DNA of 7,425 nucleotides. Source: Candidatus Hydrogenedentota bacterium (lineage in GTDB: Bacteria; Hydrogenedentota; Hydrogenedentia; Hydrogenedentales; SLHB01). Location: positions 1 to 7,425 of the forward strand of contig PUOI01000188.1 of the NCBI GenBank assembly GCA_003552765.1, read 5' to 3'. The translations under genes were made by a program, and so were the position numbers. Positions within the stretch are counted from its first letter, which is position 1, and every line of letters starts with the position of its first letter. This document shows, piece after piece, positions 1-4,467 of this stretch. A model generated the notes under the pieces. The model did not search any database. It was not told where the DNA came from and worked only from the letters and a program-made list of their open reading frames with translations.

Positions 1-1259
1 ATGGCCCCGGCTCGGAAACCGTTGGCCGGCCGGCCGTGGCCAAGAACGCCCTTGCCGTGGGTAATGTGCGTGATTTCGGACATGAAACCGTTGGGCAGAT
101 TTGGACCTCGAGCAGCCGGGGTCCCACCGCCGATAACCGTATGAAGCCGAATCTTACGGCGCCCGGCCGATGGATAGGGGGCCCGGACGCGGGTACGGCG
201 GATGGCTATGCGAATTACTCAGGAACGAGTATGGCCGCGCCTCATGTCGCGGGTGTCGCGGCTACCATGATGGAACATTATAGTAGCTTCCAGTGGCGGC
301 CGATGCTCACGCGCGCCCGTTTGATGGCCACGGCCCTTTTGCACGACGACGACACACAAGTCACTAACGCCAACGACTACGGCCTTGGCCGGGTGTCTTC
401 CTACAAGGCCCACTGGCGCCGGAACAATACCGATGGCTGGAAGGGATACTGGACGTGGGGCCAGGTCCACGAGGACAACTACATTTACCGCGATATCGAG
501 GTGCCGCGCGACGCGCACCGCCTGGTCGTGGTCATGACGTGGGACGAACCGCCCGCGAGTGCCGGCGCGGACGCGGCGCGCCTGTGGGATCTCGAGTTGT
601 GGCTTCGACACAACCCTGGCAGCCCCTCGAGCGATCCCTGGGACAACACGCCATCGGGCCAATTCCGTTCGTGGTCCTGGGATGACAATGTGGTCTACGC
701 GATTATCGACCGTCCCGAATCGGGAACGTGGCGGCTCAAGTCGGTCCCCTATGACGCCCCCCACACGTTTTGGAACGGCTACTCGTTGCCTGTGGGGATC
801 TCCGCCACAGTAATCCGGGGCGATACCCAGCCCGACATGGACTTGTCGGGCTCCTTGACCACGGAGTCCGTGGAGCCCGGTGAGGAGTTCCAGATTGAGA
901 CCACCGTGTCCAATCCCTCCTACATCCTCTCCGGCATGCACTTGGAGAACACGGAGTTGCCTTCTGGGGTGCAGCTCGTGGATGTCAGTACAACGCGCGA
1001 GGATGGCGTGGACATGAGTTTTGCGCCAAGCCGGTCCTTCACGCTGGGGAATGTGGTTCAAGGGCGGAGCCGGACGGTCACGTGGACATTCCGTACGTCA
1101 CTGGAAGAATGCCACGACATCGAGTTCCGGGCGTGGTCGGAGAACGGCGGAACCGAAATAGAGACTGTGACGGTATGTGTCGGTGAGGCCGGAGACAACG
1201 GGCTAATACTGCCTCCCATCTTCGATATCGACCCCATTTTGAGTTCGGCTTCCCCGTAA
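1..1259 (+). CDS. Subtilisin-like serine protease (peptidase S8), C-terminal part; 5' end outside window
   Basis: Partial CDS, open at the left edge; codons run in frame from base 3 and stop at TAA 1257-1259. The first residues (GPGSETVGRPAVAKNALAVG) match the strand before the subtilase C-terminal catalytic segment, so the GTG at 36 is internal and not a start. Numbering from that codon, GTSMAAPHVAG at 63-73 holds the catalytic Ser65 (AGT at 228-230). SSRGPTADNRMKPNLTAPG at 26-44 is also typical of S8 enzymes. The catalytic Asp and His and the oxyanion Asn lie upstream of the window. A beta-rich, Trp-rich region at about 146-262 resembles the jelly-roll that follows the catalytic domain in KP-43-like subtilases. 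Residues 266-383 look like an Ig-like or DUF11/CARDB-type sandwich, with Cys359 and Cys381 possibly disulfide-bonded. No sorting signal or membrane anchor is visible at the C-terminus. Inferred role: secreted or surface protein hydrolysis. The family is certain; the substrate is unknown. Confidence 0.95.
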   Translation, partial: GPGSETVGRPAVAKNALAVGNVRDFGHETVGQIWTSSSRGPTADNRMKPNLTAPGRWIGGPDAGTADGYANYSGTSMAAPHVAGVAATMMEHYSSFQWRPMLTRARLMATALLHDDDTQVTNANDYGLGRVSSYKAHWRRNNTDGWKGYWTWGQVHEDNYIYRDIEVPRDAHRLVVVMTWDEPPASAGADAARLWDLELWLRHNPGSPSSDPWDNTPSGQFRSWSWDDNVVYAIIDRPESGTWRLKSVPYDAPHTFWNGYSLPVGISATVIRGDTQPDMDLSGSLTTESVEPGEEFQIETTVSNPSYILSGMHLENTELPSGVQLVDVSTTREDGVDMSFAPSRSFTLGNVVQGRSRTVTWTFRTSLEECHDIEFRAWSENGGTEIETVTVCVGEAGDNGLILPPIFDIDPILSSASP

Positions 1260-1260
1260 A

Positions 1261-1280
1261 GCAGGGCTAAACCGCCCTGC
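1261..1280 (+). terminator. GC-rich hairpin just after the protease stop
   Basis: A perfect 7-bp stem (GCAGGGC at 1261-1267 with GCCCTGC at 1274-1280) and a 6-nt loop begin one base after the stop codon. No T-run follows, so it may act as a transcript-end or 3'-protecting structure rather than a classical intrinsic terminator. Confidence 0.45.
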
Positions 1281-1301
1281 GGAACAGACCAATGATAGTG
1301 T

Positions 1302-1327
1302 GGGGGAGAGGTTATGGCCTCTCCCCC
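1302..1327 (+). terminator. Strong 10-bp hairpin, second of a tandem pair
   Basis: GGGGGAGAGG (1302-1311) pairs perfectly with CCTCTCCCCC (1318-1327) around the loop TTATGG. It lies 22 nt after the first hairpin and well before the next promoter, which fits a transcription barrier after the protease gene. Neither strand has a U-tract. It could instead be a dispersed palindromic repeat. Confidence 0.5.
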
Positions 1328-1329
1328 CG

Positions 1330-1354
1330 TGCCTTCGTCCGGCTGCCTTCGTCC
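1330..1354. repeat. 11-bp tandem direct repeat
   Basis: TGCCTTCGTCC occurs at 1330-1340 and again at 1344-1354, separated by GGC, giving a 14-bp period. It lies between the second hairpin and the promoter at 1391. Slippage or a paired regulator site is possible, but nothing further supports a function. Confidence 0.5.
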
Positions 1355-1390
1355 ATCTGCGGCTTCAATTTTGCTGCCGGTGAGTTTTGT

Positions 1391-1419
1391 TTGACAGTTT
1401 CCGGTCCGCGCCGTAGAAT
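1391..1419 (+). promoter_or_regulatory. Near-consensus sigma70 promoter for the zinc-ribbon gene
   Basis: A perfect -35 box TTGACA (1391-1396) is followed by a 17-bp spacer and the -10 box TAGAAT (1414-1419, four of six consensus bases). Transcription would start near 1425-1427, giving a leader of about 47 nt before the ATG at 1473. It is the best promoter match I found in the window and faces the downstream gene. Confidence 0.75.
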
Positions 1420-1448
1420 AGAAGTAGGTTTTTGGTGGCGTCGCGGCG

Positions 1449-1458
1449 TTAACGTTAA
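1449..1458. promoter_or_regulatory. Palindrome TTAACGTTAA in the 5' leader
   Basis: A perfect 10-bp palindrome lies between the predicted transcription start and the ribosome binding site. It is AT-rich in GC-rich surroundings. It may be an operator half-pair or a chance palindrome; no regulator is encoded nearby. Confidence 0.3.
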
Positions 1459-1472
1459 GAAGGGAGGCCGAT

Positions 1473-1904
1473 ATGAATAGCCAAGTCTGTCCCCATTGCG
1501 GAAAGCAGCGTCTGGCCGCGGCCCGCGTTCCCAAGGACGTCGTGGTGGTCCTCCCCTGCCCTTCATGCCATGAATGGGTGGTGATGTTCCGGGGAAAGGC
1601 CATTGCCTTGAGCCGGGAAATAATCGTGAATGGTTCCTTTGAAGAGAAAAAGGATCACCTCGCCGAGATCATCGCGGAGTTCCTCGAGCCCGGCATGTTT
1701 CCTTCGTCAGTGCAGGAACTCGAAGACTTCGCCAATGGCTTTGCCCAGCAGCAGGAAGAAAGCGAAGAACCGTACGAACAAGAACCGGAAGAGGATGAAC
1801 CCGCTGAACAGCCCATATCTCAGCGGGAACTCGACGATTTCGTCAAGGTCGAGTTGGACCTGATTGACGATCCCGGTTATTTCCGCCGGCATTTCGGCAA
1901 CTAA
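1473..1904 (+). CDS. Orphan acidic protein with N-terminal zinc ribbon
   Basis: I do not recognise a named family for this 143-residue protein. The start is well supported: an AGGGAGG Shine-Dalgarno (1461-1467) sits 5 nt before the ATG, behind a strong promoter. Cys6-Pro-His-Cys9 and Cys29-Pro-Ser-Cys32 form a CPxC/CPxC pair 19 residues apart, a zinc-ribbon arrangement probably binding one Zn(II). Residues 33-75 look like a small folded domain. Residues 92-116 are strongly acidic and Gln/Glu/Pro-rich, likely disordered. A final ordered segment (about 117-143, ending YFRRHFGN) is probably helical. There is no signal peptide or membrane segment, so it should be cytoplasmic. RsmE follows 170 bp downstream on the same strand, perhaps by read-through. 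The ribbon could bind nucleic acid or a protein partner; no activity can be assigned. Confidence 0.85.
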   Translation: MNSQVCPHCGKQRLAAARVPKDVVVVLPCPSCHEWVVMFRGKAIALSREIIVNGSFEEKKDHLAEIIAEFLEPGMFPSSVQELEDFANGFAQQQEESEEPYEQEPEEDEPAEQPISQRELDDFVKVELDLIDDPGYFRRHFGN

Positions 1905-2074
1905 TCTTACCTTTTCGGGCGGGGATGCCGCGGGGGCATGCGCAACACAACGGTTAGGCGAGAGTGCGCCCGCGCGGCCCACGCGTAGAAACCGCGGCCG
2001 CCGCCCACTCCGTGTTTCTCCCATCCACGCACTGCGGTCTCCCATGTGCAAACGCATGGAGCAAGTGTCTTTCC
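1905..2074 (+). other. Intergenic stretch before rsmE
   Basis: This 170-bp stretch has no convincing promoter or gene. It holds a weak hairpin (ATGCC 1925-1929 with GGCAT 1935-1939) and another imperfect one near 2043-2058. The reading frame is open upstream of the RsmE start from 1964, but the translated residues do not resemble RsmE and look like translated spacer. Confidence 0.4.
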
Positions 2075-2782
2075 ATGGCGCATTTACACCGGTTCTATGT
2101 CCCCGAGGGGTTTGCCGCCGGCGAAGCGTGCGAACTGCCGGCCGCGGAGGCCCATCATGCGCGGCGCGTGGTGCGCGTGCAAGCCGGGGACGAGGTGGCC
2201 TTGTTCGACGGGGCCGGCCTCGAAGGGGAAGGCTGGGTCGCGCGCATCGACAAGCACGCCGTTTGGATTGAACTCCACGCCGTCAATCAGCAGGAAGCCC
2301 CGCTCCGCCGCCTTACCTTGGCGCAGGCCTGTTTGAACCGCGAGGATCCCATGGAGGAGCTTATTCGCCATGGGACCGCGCTTGGGGTGACACAGTTCGT
2401 CTTCTTTCGCGGGGACCACACGGATCGTCCGCCGAAACGGCCGGACAAGTGGCAACGGTGGGCCGTGGATGCGTGCAAACAGAGCGGACGGCCATGGCTG
2501 CCAGTCTTTGCCTATCACGAAAGCCTCGAAGAAGCGCTACGCCATGCTGAGCCTCCCCTCTATGTGGCGGAACCCGGCGGGAACGAGGCGGTATCCGCCA
2601 CTGACGCAGCCACGCTTATCGTCGGCCCTGAAGGCGGCTTGAGCGATGCTGAACTAGACCAAGCGCGGGGGATGGGCGCGAACCCGATGACGTTGGGACC
2701 GCACACCTTACGTTCCGAGCTGGCCGCCATCGTGGGCGGCACGCTATTGCTCCAGGCCATGGGGGCCTTTCGATCGTGCTAG
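2075..2782 (+). CDS. rsmE: 16S rRNA (uracil-1498-N3)-methyltransferase RsmE
   Basis: A 235-residue SPOUT-class RNA methyltransferase that uses S-adenosylmethionine to methylate N3 of U1498 in 16S rRNA of the 30S subunit. The start at 2075 gives MAHLHRFYVPEG, matching the usual RsmE N-terminus (HRFfv); the open frame upstream has no family resemblance. The nearest Shine-Dalgarno candidate, GGAG at 2058-2061, is 13 nt away and weak. Residues 1-75 form the PUA-like RNA-binding domain, with HHARRVVRVQAGDEV at 27-41. The SPOUT domain follows: KWQRWAVDACKQSGR around 125-139, the cofactor-loop motif GPEGG at 184-188, and the knot motif LGPHTLRSELAA at 207-218. The family often has LRxETA there, so E-L-A-A is a mild variation. 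Length is normal (about 230-250 residues). Cytoplasmic; converges on the aldo/keto reductase gene. Confidence 0.95.
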   Translation: MAHLHRFYVPEGFAAGEACELPAAEAHHARRVVRVQAGDEVALFDGAGLEGEGWVARIDKHAVWIELHAVNQQEAPLRRLTLAQACLNREDPMEELIRHGTALGVTQFVFFRGDHTDRPPKRPDKWQRWAVDACKQSGRPWLPVFAYHESLEEALRHAEPPLYVAEPGGNEAVSATDAATLIVGPEGGLSDAELDQARGMGANPMTLGPHTLRSELAAIVGGTLLLQAMGAFRSC

Positions 2783-2788
2783 TCCGTG

Positions 2789-2803
2789 TAGCGCATAACG
2801 CTA
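2789..2803. terminator. Small hairpin after rsmE
   Basis: TAGCG (2789-2793) pairs with CGCTA (2799-2803) around CATAA, six bases past the rsmE stop. The stem is only 5 bp and no T-run follows, so it would act at most with the larger structure next to it. Confidence 0.25.
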
Positions 2804-2812
2804 ATCGCCGGA

Positions 2813-2865
2813 TGAGAACGGTGAGCCGGAAGTAAGCCACACTCTGGCGTTTGGTCCGATTCTCA
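2813..2865. terminator. Bulged stem spanning the convergent intergenic region
   Basis: TGAGAACGG (2813-2821) pairs with CCG-A-TTCTCA (2856-2865), nine base pairs with one bulged A, enclosing a short hairpin GCCA/TGGC (2836-2839, 2845-2848). It overlaps the stop codon of the minus-strand reductase and lies between two converging genes, where a two-way transcription barrier is expected. It has no U-tract and the pairing was worked out by eye. Confidence 0.3.
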
Positions 2866-3633
2866 CTCTCCAAGGGCCGTGAGGGCGCGCATTTCATCCG
2901 GGGACAACTCGAAATCCCAAATGTCGAAGTTGCCGCGGCGGTGTTCGGGGCTTGCGGCCTTGGGAATGGCGGACACCTTGGCCTGTTGAATCAGCCAGCG
3001 GAGGGTGACTTGGGCGGGTGTTTTCCCGTGGCGTTCGGCGATGGACGCGATGACGGGATCCTTCATGACCGCGCCCCGCGCCACGGGCGAGTAGGCCGTG
3101 ATCATGATGTCGCGCTCCTGGCAGAAGCGGACCGTCTCGCTTTGATTCTTGAAGGGATGGTACTCGATTTGATTGGTGAGAATGGGCGCGGCTTTAAGGG
3201 CTTGTTCCGTTAAACTCGGGGAGAAGTTGCTCACGCCGAGATGCAGCACATCCCCTTTGTCGCGGTAGGCGTTCATAACGTCGAGCGTCTCCCCTACCGG
3301 CGTTTCGCTGGGCGGCCAATGCATCAGCAGGAGGTCAATGTAGTCCGCGTTGAGCTGCCGCAAACTGTCCTCGATCGCACGTTCCGCCTTGCGGCGCGGG
3401 TAGTCGTCCAGCCAAAGCTTCGTGACGAGAAAGAGGTCCTCGCGCGGCATTTGCGCGTCCCGGATGCCTTGACCGGCTTCCGTCTCGTTGTGGTACATGC
3501 GGGCCGTGTCGATGTGCCGGTATCCCACCGCAAGCGCGTCCGCGACGGCTTCCCGGCATTCCCTTCCGCTCAATCGCCACGTGCCAAACCCGAGGGCGGG
3601 GACCTTCACGCCTTGGACCGTTACGTTCTTCAT
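2863..3633 (-). CDS. Aldo/keto reductase, DkgA / 2,5-diketogluconate-reductase-like
   Basis: A 256-residue NAD(P)H-dependent carbonyl reductase with the AKR (beta/alpha)8-barrel fold, somewhat shorter than typical DkgA proteins (about 275). The full catalytic tetrad is present: Asp42 and Tyr47 in HIDTARMY, Lys72 in TKLW and His105 in LLMHWP. GVSNF (133-137), NQIEYHP (154-160) and AYSP (180-183) are family signatures. The cofactor segment IPKAASPEHRRGN (223-235) keeps Lys225 and Asn235, but His231 stands where most members have the Arg that grips the NADPH 2'-phosphate. The ATG at 3633 has a strong AGGAGG Shine-Dalgarno (bases 3643-3648). It is the last gene of a likely three-gene operon, 30 bp after the deaminase gene. 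It probably reduces small aldehydes, ketones or sugar-derived carbonyls in the cytoplasm; the substrate cannot be read from sequence. Confidence 0.93.
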   Translation of the reverse strand: MKNVTVQGVKVPALGFGTWRLSGRECREAVADALAVGYRHIDTARMYHNETEAGQGIRDAQMPREDLFLVTKLWLDDYPRRKAERAIEDSLRQLNADYIDLLLMHWPPSETPVGETLDVMNAYRDKGDVLHLGVSNFSPSLTEQALKAAPILTNQIEYHPFKNQSETVRFCQERDIMITAYSPVARGAVMKDPVIASIAERHGKTPAQVTLRWLIQQAKVSAIPKAASPEHRRGNFDIWDFELSPDEMRALTALGE

Positions 3634-3663
3634 GCTCTCCCTCCTCCTATTTGAGCCAATCCG

Positions 3664-4080
3664 TCAGGTCCGCCGCTTCCAAGGGCGCGGAAGCAGATCG
3701 CCCAACGGGACCGTCTCGTGCTCGCCCAAGACAATATGTGTGGCGGTATTGGCCTTATGCACCTGCGACACCAACTCGCGGCACCGGCCGCAGGGAGGAA
3801 TGACGCGCCCATCTTCCGTCACGGCGACAATGGCCGCGATGCGGTGCTCGCCGTGCGTCACCATGGCAGCCACCGCGCTGTGCTCGGCGCAGAACCCGAT
3901 GCCGCACGCGCAGTCCAGGCTGACGCCCGTGTAGATGTTGCCCGCCTCCGTGATCAACGCCGACCCCACGTCCCCGGCCTGACTGACCTCGCTGAGACGG
4001 CGCGCAACAGCCACGGCTTGGGCGCGCTCGATGAGTTCGGCGGCCAGTCCCATGGGCGTGGGCAGAGGGTGTTCGCTCAT
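3664..4080 (-). CDS. Cytidine/blasticidin-S-deaminase-like zinc hydrolase
   Basis: A 138-residue member of the cytidine deaminase superfamily, which hydrolytically deaminates the 4-amino group of cytosine-type rings. The zinc site is complete: Cys64 and the proton-shuttling Glu66 in GFCAEHSA, and Cys97 and Cys100 in PPCGRC. The length matches small homotetrameric deaminases. It departs from housekeeping Cdd: the usual PYSxFxVGA segment is replaced by SQAGDVGSALIT (33-44), and the ribose-binding N-x-E reads S-L-D (54-56) in TGVSLDCACG. The general pattern, including the LLP...W ending, recalls blasticidin-S deaminase and unassigned cytidine-deaminase-like proteins. The ATG at 4080 has a TAGGA Shine-Dalgarno 7 nt upstream. 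It lies 19 bp after the coiled-coil gene and 30 bp before the reductase. Superfamily is secure; the substrate may be cytidine, a modified nucleoside or an antibiotic. Confidence 0.9.
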   Translation of the reverse strand: MSEHPLPTPMGLAAELIERAQAVAVARRLSEVSQAGDVGSALITEAGNIYTGVSLDCACGIGFCAEHSAVAAMVTHGEHRIAAIVAVTEDGRVIPPCGRCRELVSQVHKANTATHIVLGEHETVPLGDLLPRPWKRRT

Positions 4081-4099
4081 AACCTATTCCTAGGAACGC

Positions 4100-4393
4100 C
4101 TAGCGTCCCAATAGCCGTTTGGCCGCCTCGTCCCACGAGCGTTTCAGCTCGGCCCAAGCGTTGTCCACGCCAGTGCGCATTGTTTCCCAGGCGTCCGTCC
4201 CGGCGTCCCGGGCTTCCCTCAGTTTGCGCTCCAGGGCATGCCTACGGGATTCGAGTTCTTCAATGTCTTCGTGATGCTTTATCCTGGCCTCCGCTTCCAA
4301 CCCCTCGGCCTGAGCCCGCATCTTCTCGATGTCGGCCTTCAATTCGTCGAGCTTGGCCTGGATGCGGGCTTCATACGCGTCCTTCTTGTCCAT
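4100..4393 (-). CDS. Small coiled-coil protein, sll1863-type stress response family
   Basis: A 97-residue soluble, highly charged protein that is almost all helix. It opens MDKKDAYEARIQAKLDELKA and continues with heptad-like Leu/Ala spacing to about residue 62, then a DAWETMRTGVDNAWAELKRSWDEA segment (66-89) with three regularly spaced Trp. That order, a Lys/Glu-rich coiled coil then DAWxxxxxGxxxAWxxL, matches small coiled-coil proteins named after cyanobacterial sll1863 and linked to stress responses. There is no signal peptide, membrane span or catalytic motif. The ATG at 4393 has an AAGGAG Shine-Dalgarno (bases 4401-4406) at good spacing. It is first in the probable operon with the deaminase and reductase, and divergent from the membrane-protein gene. 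The molecular role of the family is unknown; a structural or membrane-associated stress function is inference. Confidence 0.85.
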   Translation of the reverse strand: MDKKDAYEARIQAKLDELKADIEKMRAQAEGLEAEARIKHHEDIEELESRRHALERKLREARDAGTDAWETMRTGVDNAWAELKRSWDEAAKRLLGR

Positions 4394-4434
4394 GAGCGTT
4401 CTCCTTGTACATCCGGAATGGCTTCAAAGTGGCA

Positions 4435-4465
4435 TGACGCCACTAGCTTCGGTAAAATGGCGTCA
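4435..4465. promoter_or_regulatory. Perfect inverted repeat in the divergent promoter gap
   Basis: TGACGCCA (4435-4442) and TGGCGTCA (4458-4465) form a perfect 8-bp inverted repeat with a 15-bp spacer, between two divergent genes whose starts are 74 bp apart. The half-site centres are 23 bp apart, about two helical turns, which suits a dimeric regulator. The right arm ends 2 bp before the ATG at 4468 and overlaps the only -10-like box (TAAAAT, 4453-4458). It could instead be an RNA hairpin in a transcript starting upstream. Confidence 0.45.
4453..4458 (+). promoter_or_regulatory. Possible -10 box placing the start of transcription at the start codon
   Basis: TAAAAT lies 9 bp before the ATG at 4468. 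Transcription would begin around 4464-4467, so the mRNA would be leaderless or nearly so; consistently, no Shine-Dalgarno precedes that ATG. No good -35 box is at the right distance (4430-4435 reads TGGCAT). Confidence 0.3.
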
Positions 4466-4467
4466 CA

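Noticed and set aside
36..38. GTG as the true start of the protease
   Set aside because: The frame stays open to the left edge and the preceding residues continue the subtilase pattern, so the gene begins outside the window.
219..1061. 280-residue minus-strand open frame opposite the protease
   Set aside because: It lies wholly antisense to a frame containing an unmistakable subtilase motif, and its translation is Arg/His-rich with no family resemblance, as expected of a shadow frame in GC-rich DNA.
1302..1327. Attenuator or riboswitch for the zinc-ribbon gene
   Set aside because: The hairpin is upstream of the strong promoter at 1391-1419, so it is not in that gene's transcript.
1058..1603. 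181-residue minus-strand open frame across the protease end and the zinc-ribbon promoter
   Set aside because: It runs through two hairpins and a promoter and overlaps two better-supported genes on the other strand; no domain is visible.
1964..2074. N-terminal extension of RsmE by 37 residues
   Set aside because: The extra residues (MRPRGPRVETAAAAH...) do not resemble the family, whose members start at about MHRF; the ATG at 2075 fits exactly.
3718..4395. 225-residue plus-strand open frame
   Set aside because: Antisense to the deaminase and coiled-coil genes, both with recognisable proteins and ribosome binding sites; the translation is Pro/Arg-rich and meaningless.
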